From the NCBI GenBank assembly GCA_963966185.1, contig CAWZYM010000241.1, forward strand, positions 124,001-188,000: 64,000 nucleotides of DNA. Reading direction: 5' to 3'. Numbering within the stretch: the first letter of the stretch is position 1; each line of letters starts with the position of its first letter. Below, piece by piece: positions 21,928-32,400 of the stretch. A program made the translations under genes and the position numbers. The notes below the pieces were generated by a model, which ran no database searches, had not been told where the DNA came from, and was given only the letters and a program-made list of their open reading frames with translations. Source of the stretch: Rhabditoides inermis. Lineage: Eukaryota > Nematoda > Chromadorea > Rhabditida > Rhabditidae.

Positions 21928-23660
21928 TTCTCTCTTTCTCCTCTTGCATCTTTCTTTCTATAGGCGGGCAGTCGAGGTACAATGGAGAACACATCATGTA
22001 TGACGACTGTCAAAACGACTACGCAGACCAACTCTGTCATCTCGAAAGTGACGACCTGTGGAAGTGCCTATCTCAGCTGATAGTTGAGAACATGGTTTGT
22101 GTCTTCCAGCCCCGAACGACGAGAAGCGGTTGGAGCGAGAGCGGAAGGAAAAGGAGAAAAAGGACAAGATGGACCGATACTTCAAGATGATCGTCAAGGC
22201 ACTCACACAGAACGTCTGGTACCACGGGCTCATGCCGCGAGCCGACTGCGAGGAAATTCTCAAGGTACCACAAGGTATCACCACAGTATACGGTATAGTA
22301 CAGTACTCAGGATGACGGAGACTTTCTGGTGCGGAAAACGACTCTGGCCAAGGTTGACACGTTCTGCATCTCAGTGAGAGCCGGCGGGGAGTGCAAGCAC
22401 TTCCCCCTCACATTCGAGAAGCTGCAGTGGCGGCTGAAGGGAGTGTGCAAGCCAACACTCACTGAGCTCATCGATACACATGTCGATGAGAAGATACCGG
22501 TAATGAAGAGAGAAGAGAAGAGGGCACACCTTGCCTAGATCCCTCCGACCGGCGCTCTTCTCATCACTGCCATACAGCGACCCGACTACTATCTACTACA
22601 TGAACACATCACACTCGGAAAGAGGCTCGGCGGTACTGTAGTCTACCATAATCCCCCACTTTCCGTATCCCAGGTGGTGCGTTCGGAGAGGTGTTCATGG
22701 GATCTCTTCGGAAAGGCGATGTAGAGATGGAAGTGGCAGTGAAGAAGCTCAAGGGTCAGATGAACAAGAAACAGCTCAACGACTTCACTCGAGAGGCCAA
22801 GCTGATGAGACGATTCGACCACAAGAACATCGTGCGCATGTACGGAGTGGCCCCGCAGGAGGAACCTATCATGATCGTCCTCGAACTAGCCAAGGGAGGT
22901 GCTCTCAAGGTGGGCGGGGCCAGAGGGGCGGGGCCAACGACACTCCCAGGACTACTTCAAGCAAAACGATGCGGATCGAGCTAGGATAGTGGAATTCTGC
23001 AAGGATGCGTGCAGAGGGATGTGCTATCTGTCGGCCAGACAAGTGAGACTCTCTCATTCACCATCTCTCCTATTCCAGTAGATCATTCATCGTGATCTGG
23101 CCGCTCGCAACTGTCTCCTCGGACCCGATCCCAACTACGATGTCAAGATATCCGACTTTGGACTCTCGCTGGCAAACACGAATGAGATCAAACTGGACAA
23201 GCTGAGGAACATGCCCATCAAGTGGCTGGCACCCGAAACACTCAACAGGGGTGAGGGGCGGGTGAGAGGAACAAGGAATTGACCATGTGTTGGAGGAGTG
23301 TTCTCCCGCAAGACGGATGTTTGGTCATTCGGAGTTCTGCTGTGGGAGGTGCTCACAAAGTGCAAGACTGATCCCTTCCCCGGTCTCAAGAACTTCGATG
23401 CGCGGACAAAGGTGAGAGAAGAGGAGAGGGGGGGGGAATGAGATGTGTTGAGATCCTGTCTGGCAAGATGCCGATGAGTCCTCCTGCAGGCAGCCCTCCA
23501 GCTATCATGGCTGCAATGGAACTCTGCTTCACACAGGTCACTCTTCAACTCGATTCCATCTATGTTTATCACTCCCTTTCAGAATCCGGACGAGCGTCCG
23601 GACTTCGATGCTATTTTCAAGCTTCTCTCACCGAAGGAGGCTCCGCCTGGACCGGACTAG
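21808..23660 (+). CDS. SH2 domain tyrosine kinase, nematode Fer-like
   Basis: Eleven exons (21808-21861, 21964-22063, 22110-22264, 22311-22499, 22539-22632, 22674-22909, 22950-23042, 23082-23250, 23296-23411, 23453-23536, 23583-23660) encode about 455 residues. A basic, Ser/Thr-rich N-terminus and a short charged stretch ([10 protein letters not shown]) precede an SH2 domain ([16 protein letters not shown]...DGDFLVRKT). The kinase domain has [24 protein letters not shown] and the family-typical MPIKWLAPE. All catalytic residues are present, so it should be active. The short SH2-kinase layout without F-BAR domain is typical of the expanded nematode Fer-like group, many of which are germline expressed. 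AATAAA lies at about 23783. Intron 1 holds a CT microsatellite. Confidence 0.92.
21869..21950. repeat. (TC)n microsatellite
   Basis: About 80 bp of CT repeats filling most of intron 1 of the kinase gene. Confidence 0.9.
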
Positions 23661-23920
23661 ACCATCCCTCTTACAAACTTACTTAAATCAACGCTTACTA
23701 CGAAATTCATTCATCATCGCTAACGCCTTTCATTGTTTGTAGTATTACAAGTCTCTCGCTTCGGTTACCACTTACAAAAATCAATAAATTATTTAATGAT
23801 GATCGATGCTATTTGCAATAACAATCAAGACTCAAAACAAACATTCAAGTAAACATTTCAAACCTGTTGTGGAGCCACAACAGTTTGGGATAAGAAATAG
23901 GCGAGAAGGGGTGTAGAAGA

Positions 23921-26900
23921 TCACTCGTCTGGGATCTGAAATGTGCTTATTTCTCTCTTTCTCTCTCTCTTTCTCACCTGTGAGAACCGCTGTCTGGTCA
24001 TGTGCATGATGGCTTCCTTTTGTGTGGCCGCCATGGGCAGGCCGGTTCCCGGGGCCGCACCCAAACCAGCACGCGTCGTCTTCTGCTCGGACTCCACCTG
24101 AAACACCCATCTCTCCTCTCCTCTCCGCCTCTCGCTCTCGCTCTCTCGCCACCCACCGGCGCCACTCGTCCAGCCTTGTTCTTTCCGAGTCCCTCGCCCT
24201 CCTTCCATCCCATTCCCTTCAGTAGCTTGAATCCCTTGTTCTCGGCACTGAGCTCCTTCTTCGCTGCCGCCTTGCTCGAAGTCGCAGTCGTGATCGCAAC
24301 CGCCCCTCAAATAAGTTTATTAAAGGAACATGCCACTCTAAATTTCGTACATAAACTACGATTAGCACTTGAAAGAACACGAAAATACAATCACTTTTCA
24401 TAAACAAACCACAAATTAAAAATGAACAGAACGTGCAGAAAACGCGTCGCAAAATGTTCTGAGGGGACAGTTTCTGCAGATGGAGTGTGTTTTAGGGTCG
24501 TAAATCACACTCCATCCGCAGAAACTGTCCCCTCAGTACACTATTCATATATTTTTGCCGCTTTTTATGCATTTTCTGTTCATTTTTAATTTATGTTAAG
24601 TTTATGAAAAGTGATTGTATTTTTATTTTTTGCACGTGGAATTCTTGGTTTATACACGAAATTTAAAGTGGTATGTCCCTTTAAAGGACTATTCCGGAGA
24701 AAAACCGGAGAAAAAAATTCCGGAGAAAAACCCCCCTCATTTCATTGCATTTTCGGATGGCCCAAGTTTATGTGATAGTGTTTCAGTGTGATAGCCCAAA
24801 TAGTGTTTCAAAAAGTTAGAAAATACGTTTCCGAAAAGTTATGAGCCGAAAACGTTTATGAAACCTCAATTTCCTTGTTCACAGCGGGCTTCCTAGACAA
24901 GATATCAACAGCAAACGCTGTTTTGTAGAGCTCAAAAAGTTAGTAGATCAATGTTTTATTCCCCTCTCCGTAGATATTGTCATAACAGAGCTAAGAGCGA
25001 TAGATTAGAGGTAATCTGGCAAGATTGAGCCTAATCTGGATTTTAAACTAATGCTGTAGCGGCGTTGTGCGTGAATATATCAAAATGTGATTATAATAAT
25101 AGTTACAACTTTTTGAGTTCTACAAAACTGCGTTTACAGAATGTTGATATCTTGTCTAGGAAGCCCGCTGTGAAAAGAAAAATTGAGGTTTCAGATACGT
25201 TGTTGGCAATGCGCTCTCCCCACCTGCCGCAGCCACATCAGGTGTTCCACAAGGGTCAGTGTTAGGGCCACTCCTATTTATCATATATCTTGCCGGTCTA
25301 GAGAATGGCTTCCCCCCTAACATACGTATCCGCGCGTTTGCCGATGATATCAAGGTATACATCTCATACACTGCTACCAATGCTTCTGCTGCTCATGCCG
25401 CGCTCCAATCAGCCATCGATCATGTGCATTCGTATTCGACGCAGTTGCAGCTCGTACTATCAGAACCAAAGTGCACTGTATTACACCTTGGTAGAGGCAA
25501 CCCGCAGCACGCATACTCACTGGACGGCAGTCCACTCTCTCACTGCGAGCGCATGTGTGACCTGGGACTCCAGGTAGATGCCACCGGCAACCCCGCTATC
25601 AATGCCAGTGTGCGCGCGTCTATTGCAATGAATCGAGCACGGCTACTCATTCGATCTGTGCACACGAGTGACGAGCGCGTTCTGATCAAGCTCTATAAGA
25701 CATACGTGCCACTACTAGAATTTGCCTCACCAGTGTGGAACCCACACTTGCTCAAAGACGTCCGCGCATTAGAAAAAGTCCAAAAATACGTCACTCGGGT
25801 CATTTTCTATCGTGTCTATCCTTCGGATACCTATCCACAAGCAATGCCCACCTATTCGTTCCGATTGAAAACGTTGGGACTGACCAGTCTAGTAGAACGC
25901 CGCGCACGAAACGACCTCACTCTCGCACACAAAATGTACAAGCGGCTGGTCAGTACCCCATTCTCTTCCATGTTCAAGCTGAAACCTTGCCGCGGGCGAA
26001 ATGGCACATTCTCACTTCATATCAAAGCAACGAGGTCCACGCTTTTGCATAATTCCTACGCACTCAGAACCGCTCGTTTCATTCTCGCACTCACAAAATC
26101 ACATCCACGCGTCTTTCGACTCTCTCACTCGAGGTTCTGTAGGGCACTCACACGAATCGATCTTACACATACACTCAAGCTTGCGAGCTAAGACACAGTT
26201 GTGACAGGTGCAACAACAATAACACAGCAAACATGTACATACGGCATCACTCTATACGATGATTCAACTTGGTTGTCACTACATTGCTGTCATTCTCTCA
26301 ACAATGCGGCTATTTTTCTCATGCTTTTCATTTCTTTCATGCTTTTTAATCATCGATGTTTGTTTTTATGTGCGACGCAGTATTTCTGCAATAAATTATT
26401 ATACGTTTTCGTCTCATAACTTTTGGAAACGTATTTTTTTAACTTTATGAAACACTATTTCATTATCACATATACTTGAGCTATCCGAAAGTGCAATAAA
26501 TTTAGGGGAGTAGTTTTTGTCCGGAATAGCCCTTTAATCGATCAAAACCCATATGCTAATAAGTATTTCACATACCGGGGAGAGGCTTGGCGGAGCATGC
26601 AGCGTAGATGCCATCCGCAGCATTCGCCCTCTTCCGCTGTGGCAGACGCACGCCCGAATCCGAGCCCATCTCAATAGCACTCCATTACTCATCGCTTCCA
26701 TCTCTGCCCACCGTCTTCCTCCTGTGTCCTGCACGATCGTTGTAGCCTCCGCCGGTGTCTTCCTGGAACCACCCACATTAGCCCCGCACCCTGGTGGTGT
26801 CGCCTGTGAGTACGTGGTGTGCGATGCCGAATGCGCGCTTCATCTCCTTGAGATTCTTGCGATGGGCACTCTCGCCCTTGAACTGTTGGCGAGCGGAGGC

Positions 26901-28963
26901 GAAGGCGTTCTGTCGAGCGGCCTCCTTGGCAGCCGTCGAAAGAACTCCCGACTCGCAGCCAGCACACGAGTTCATTCCTGAAACAATCAACCGATCGATA
27001 AACATCACATATACACACGCTACCACTAACCCGCTACCACCACCTACCATAGTGTATGTGTACTCGCATCTCATAGTCTCCCACAGTCACCGTATTCTCA
27101 TGTCCCAGCGCAGCGTAGTCATTCAACTCAAATAACATGTGTACCGTACTTCCCAAAATATTTCGACTCACTTTGACAGGTTCTCCATTTACTGTGACAG
27201 GCACTCCATTGTTGGAGGTGGCGAGCAGGTAGTAGGCATAGTTGTCGTGAGAGAAGAGGACTTGGAAGTGTTCCTCGTCGGCGGATTCGCATCCGATCCT
27301 CGCGTCGCATCCCTCTCCTCTGCCCACGCGAGCCCCGTCGACGGTAATGAAGTGGAGAGTATAGAGGGGAGCAGGCTCCACCAGACGGAGAAGGGGAGGT
27401 TGGTCGTAGCCTTCGTCTACAACAAACCCATCACATCATATCGATTCGAAAGAGACGAAACATGTTCTACCCACCCTGCATCATCTTTGTGCGCTCGTCG
27501 ACGTATTCATGAGAGAAGAACTCTTTCTCAGGATCGCCCTCCCACGAGACGTCAGACTCGGACGAAATGCTGGAGGAAAAAAGTAAACAACAACAACCAA
27601 CAACTAACAACGGCAAGTTGAAACCAGATTGTGTCGTCATCTGACCAGCTCTCCTGCCTCTCTCCTCTCCTCTTCCTTTCGTGCTCCTCCCGTTTCTTCA
27701 AAAGCATGCGCTCCTGTTCCCTCCTCGAATCGCGGCTACCACTATAACGATTCCTTCATAAACCGGTATGCATGTATTTATAACACTTGTATTTGACTCA
27801 ATTATAATACACTTTGTTTTCTCATAGATCAGAATTGAAAAGAAACCCACCCGGTATCGTGTCTGTACCATTCTCCGTCGTGAAAGTACTCTTCTTTTCC
27901 GCGGTCCCACTCTCGTCCCTTCTTCGACTGTCTCTCCCTGCTCCTCGACCGTCTCTTCCTCTCGCGACTCCTGCTTCTGCTCCTCTTACGGAGCCTATCC
28001 CTGCTCCGATCTCTACTCCGACTCCTGCTCCTCCTCCGCCTATCCCTCTCCCTTTCCATCCGCTTCTCTTCACGACGCTTGCGATACACCTCCATCTATA
28101 TAAAAAAAATTAACACAATGAAAGCAACTGTAAAACTCACGGCTTTCTTCCTCTTCTCTCGACGTAACTCTCGTGTGCGTGAGTCTGGCTTTCCTCGCTT
28201 ACCGAGGACCTCGTTCTCCTCCGACACTACCTCAAACTCCCACCTTATCAGATGAAAAAAATATAAAACAATTTAATATATATGTATATACCTGTTACCA
28301 ATATAGCAACTGACCATGTCAACCAGTCGATATGTGATTTCGCAAGCGTCAACTGCTGATTGGTCCATGGTAGCTAAAGCCGGCTTGCCGAACAATCGCC
28401 CCGCAGCGCGCTTGTACTCACGACACGTCCATTCTGGCTTCTCTGAACATGGAATATGTTTGCAATACCAATGACACTACACTAATAATGTGAGCACCAT
28501 CAAAATACCCACGCTGTACGGTCTGATAGCAGACGAGCTTGTCCTTTCCGCCGTCGTAGTAGTAGTAAGATTGGGTTGAGTGGTGGAAGTACATGTTGTT
28601 TTTCTGAACATTAAATAAATATTAATCAACAAGCGAATGTCCTACCTGGTCGTAGAAGTATCCAGTAGTGGGCGAGTAGTACATGTTGTACTCGTCACAC
28701 CAACGGAAACCCTAAGTGGAATGGCGAAAAATGGAAAGATATGCCATATACATGACATACCTCTGGGATGTGTGACTGCACCACTTCCTCGGCCGCCTGT
28801 CGAAGCATGTCGGCGATGCTCATCTAACACATGCATATAATCTAACACATGCATATATTATTATAATATACAACAACAAATCATTTCACAATTGTGCAAC
28901 AATGATGATTATGATGATAGTAAAACACACCTCTCCACCGCCATGTGGTTGATCGCTTGCCAT
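23921..28963 (-). CDS. AGGF1: AGGF1-like protein with OCRE, RS-like, FHA and G-patch regions
   Basis: Exons on the minus strand: 28963-28931, 28823-28761, 28711-28646, 28603-28513, 28442-28292, 28243-28141, 28095-27851, 27741-27646, 27569-27475, 27416-27048, 26977-26814, 26762-26712, 26669-26576, 24305-24157, 24097-23978 and 23935-23921. Order of domains: an OCRE-type aromatic repeat (GFRWCDEYNMYYSPTTGYFYDQ), a WTCREYKRA block, an Arg/Ser-rich segment, an FHA domain (VGRGEGCDARIGC...YYLLATSNNG...TVNG), the YNDRAGHRR motif, and a G-patch (KLLKGMGWKEGEGLGKNKAG). This is the AGGF1/VG5Q arrangement; such proteins associate with the spliceosome, which fits OCRE plus G-patch. The 2.3-kb intron before the G-patch exon contains transposons. 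Very short introns (42 and 51 nt) occur between 26977 and 26669. Confidence 0.88.
24320..24684. mobile_element. TTAA-flanked foldback MITE in AGGF1 intron
   Basis: Arms TTAAAGGAACATGCCACTCT (left) and AGTGGTATGTCCCTTTAA (right) are inverted. An inner inverted pair starts CTGAGGGGACAGTTTCTGC. The ends coincide with TTAA, as in piggyBac-type elements. Confidence 0.8.
24681..26537. mobile_element. Second TTAA-flanked foldback element, interrupted by a retrotransposon
   Basis: The left end TTAAAGGACTATTCCGGA and the right end TCCGGAATAGCCCTTTAA are inverted. The arms remain similar for about 180 bp. An inner inverted pair runs 24862-24940 against 25107-25190. The right arm is split by the reverse-transcriptase fragment at about 25192-26402. 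Confidence 0.8.
25192..26402 (+). mobile_element. 5'-truncated non-LTR retrotransposon, reverse-transcriptase C-terminal part
   Basis: An open frame from about 25220 to 26191 encodes the second half of a reverse transcriptase: SGVPQGSVLGPLLF, the catalytic FADD box, and the downstream LYKTYVPLLEFASPVWNP...LEKVQ block typical of CR1/Jockey-like elements. The N-terminal part is absent. It ends with AATAAATTATTAT just where the host foldback element resumes. The frame is intact over about 310 codons, so the insertion is fairly recent. It is antisense to AGGF1. Confidence 0.85.
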
Positions 28964-29449
28964 TATTGACTATAACAATATTTTAGAAACACAGAAAAAT
29001 ATTCACATCACAAAACAACCAAAACAGCAGAAGAGGTGAGAGAAAAACGTCACGGAAGACGGAGAGACACGAAAGACGTACGGTCGTTAAGGAGTGCCAG
29101 GACGTTAGAGCGCACAAAATAATTGGTTTATCACGCTGCACTATGCTTCACCACCGTGTGATTTTGCGTTTGTCCCGCGGGATCACACCCAGTCGCGTCT
29201 CTAAAAACATAGCCAGGTCCCGTATTTTGTCCGATCACGATTGGGGCCGACTGTAATGTCGGGGGGCCTGCGGGTTTTTTTCGAAAAAGGCGCGAATAGT
29301 TAATTTTCGAATATTTCGCGAGCTGTTCAGCTGATATTTCATCTCTTCTTCCTTCGCCTACGTCTGTCATTTTTTTTATGAATTTCGTTTCAACTTTTGA
29401 TTATTTCATATGTTTATTTAGTTTTAAATATGTATTATTTCATTCCAGA
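28964..29449. promoter_or_regulatory. Divergent intergenic region between AGGF1 and the DDE-like gene
   Basis: The two genes are transcribed away from each other from this 486-bp stretch, which should hold both promoters. An acceptor-like TTATAG lies 7 nt upstream of the AGGF1 ATG, and CATTCCAG lies 1 nt upstream of the other ATG. Confidence 0.5.
29131..29370 (-). CDS. Unidentified 79-residue open frame
   Basis: ATG-initiated, single-exon frame within the divergent promoter region, starting MTDVGEGRRDEISAEQL. No domain is recognised, and there is no signal peptide or membrane segment. It contains a CCCGCGGGA motif also seen in the GC-rich patches near 35.8 and 37.0 kb. It may be chance. Confidence 0.2.
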   Translation of the reverse strand: MTDVGEGRRDEISAEQLAKYSKINYSRLFRKKPAGPPTLQSAPIVIGQNTGPGYVFRDATGCDPAGQTQNHTVVKHSAA

Positions 29450-32400
29450 ATGGGTCGAATCCCTTGCCGACCGGCCGGAGAAGTCGGGAAACGAAAATCG
29501 TGAGTGTTTTCGTATTCGTGTGTACATTACATGTTTTATATAGTTCGTTTTTTCAGCTACCCGTTTGGTTCAAGTTATGGAAAAGGAGAAGATACAAAAT
29601 TCTAGTTATTAGTAGATTGTGTAGACTATTTCGAATGCTCACAACTTGTTGTAATTGTGTTATCACAATAAGGATAAAATTGTTTGTACTTTGCTCATTG
29701 TTTGTTTTTGTAATAGAAACCCAACAAATGATTGCAGAGAGAAGGGATTTCGGAAGAATAAGCTGAAGCGTATGAGTGATGCCAAAGCTGCTGCCAAAGC
29801 CGCTGCCGCAGCCGCGGCTGCTGCTGCACCCCCTGCTGTTGCACCCCATGCCGCTGCGGGGGATGCGGCAACTCATTCGCATGCGCGTGTAGATGAGAGC
29901 CAAGGTGGCGGTGGTGGCCAGGTAGAGGAGGTTGTGGCCATGCTGAACGACGAGCACCTCGATGATGTGCCGTCCACGTCGACGTTCCCTCCTGCTCGTC
30001 GCTCTCCTCAGCAGGGCATGCGCCCCATCCAGTACGCTCTCATTGACCACGACTACTATCACGTACAAGGTATTTATTTAAAAATTCTTACAAATGTTTA
30101 ATGGTGAAAATAATATACATATTGGGTGAATGAACTGAATGAACAGGTAATGAAACGTGAAACGTATATTATTGAACTATGGAGTATAAATAATTGGCGG
30201 AAACATGGAACAGTGATGTGGGTGGAACGGTTCGGTGGGGTGCCACGTATTGCTCCACACTCAGGTTGACGCAGGTGTGATGATACTCTCCATCTTGTTC
30301 TGCATCCTCTCACGTCCTGCGAACACGGGCTCCTGAACGAATAAGTAAAGTAGTCCGTGCCAAAAGTGGACTACACGTATACCGTACCTGAACATGACTA
30401 TTCCAACGATGACGCACGCGTGTTGGAAGTTCGTATCCTGGTGCAGCAAATTTAGTCGCACAGTACGCAGTAGTCGGGCCTGCAAATCGGTGATTCATTA
30501 CCGTTTGTTTCTTTTTTATCTAAATGATTAGATCGATGACGCCTAACATCACAAATGTTATCGAGTTGAGAAACTGCAAGTGAAACACACTGTGAACAGG
30601 GAGCCGGCGTTGCAGTCGTGTCCGCCGCAGGCTTCCCTCACAGTGTCGGCTCGTCGTCTCCGCCCGGACAGTCAGACACTCCGTTGCACGTCTTCGACAT
30701 AGGTACAGACGCACGATTCACGCGGTCTAAACAAAGCCATGATGAACACGGCCAGTATATATTCGTGATAGTCGAACGTACCGTTGCATTGGTAGTGTCG
30801 GGGCGGGCAGAGCCAGTCCAGCTCCACCAGTGTCTCGCTGTAGTCATCCTCCGGCGTGGCAGTTCTCCTCGTCCGACCCATCGTCACAGTCCTTCTCACC
30901 ATCGCACTGCCACTGACCCGGGATGCATGATGCATTGGATCTAAACAAACACAACGTACCCGAAACAGTTGACAGAAACAACAGTAACTCGTACCTCGTC
31001 CTCGAGAGAACCGAGACTGGAACTGATCATCCTATACCCGGGCAGATGTGTGCTCACAGTAGTCATTGACAGTCGGAGGCGGGCATCGCACACTTCTCCT
31101 CGTCATCTCCCAGAAGGGGTATATTTAAAGTGTTTAGTACTACAGTACTTCTACTGCAGTACTACAACTACTCCAGCATACCTCGTTTCTGTCGAACTTG
31201 ACGACGTGCAGACAGGGTCCAAAAAGGCGATGGAATCACCGGCGACGCATTCGGATCGAGTGGAGTAGAGAAGGGAGGCACGCGAGAGAGACGCGAATGG
31301 CTAGCAACAGGGATCATGGGTCACACTTGAACGCCTTCTTCAATCATCGTGCTACAATCAATCAATATCAATCAATACCACCCGAGCACTCACCGACACA
31401 CTCCATTATTGTGCAGATCATCTTGTCGACCGGACTCTCGTGCAGGTAGTGGCAGTTGGCCTCGTCCTGCAATCAACAGTTAATAACAAGTCAATAATTC
31501 GAAACGTACCGTTCATTTGCCGCAGTCGTGGATATTGTAGCACAGCTCTAGGGAAGGGGGGGAGTGATGCATATTCCGTTGTGACAGTCGAAATGTGTGG
31601 TGTTGTCACAGGCGCCCATCTAGTCAGTAGTAGGAGGGAGACGCAGCATACCTTATCTGAATGATTTCATATATAATATATCCAGGCAATGAGTTGATTC
31701 TCACGACGCCCGAGAACTTGGATGTGGATTGGATGGAGGCAACGCAAGGAGAGATCAACGATGCATTGGCGGGAGCAGCAGAAGCGGATGGATACGACAT
31801 GGGGGCGGAGGGAGAAGATTACACGGGAGAACAGGATACTAGATCAATCAGGGAAGAGAGGGGAGAGAGACATGAGGAGGAGGAAGAGGAGGAAGAAGAG
31901 GAGGAGGAGGAGGAAGAGGAGGGACAGCAGCAACGGGATCGCGGGCAAAACGGACAGCACACACAAGGTGAACAACTTGATATCACAGTGTGTAATAGTA
32001 CCTGAGCACATGTTTAGAAGAGGACGCCGCCAATGCAGGTGCCTCGAGTGCGCCGCTAGCCGTTCTCGACCGCTCTCTTGTCGTCAACCTGAGGAAAGGC
32101 CGTGTCCAGCTGGTCGATGAGAGCTACGTGTTCAACACCGCAAGTGGACACACATATCGACACTTTCCGTTACCTCCCCACGGGAAGGACGGGCAGAAGG
32201 ACTACATGAAAGCACAGCAGGCAGAGAACAAAGGGAGCTTCTAGTGAGTTACAGTGATAGCGATACCACAGGAATGGAATTTGTCAAATGTCAATACAAT
32301 ACTTGCAGCAATTGGACTCACCTGTCGTGGAAGGCTGCTCTCTCTGCTCTCCCACACGATCGTTCTGACCCTGCCGCCGCTGCAGCTTCACTCGCGCTGG

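Noticed and set aside
25259..26191. Host protein-coding gene
   Set aside because: Contains the FADD box and downstream motifs of a non-LTR reverse transcriptase and lies within a split foldback element.
29738..31977. Separate small genes for the alanine-rich and glutamate-rich exons
   Set aside because: Their splice phases join to each other and to the downstream DDE-like exons, so one gene is the simpler model.
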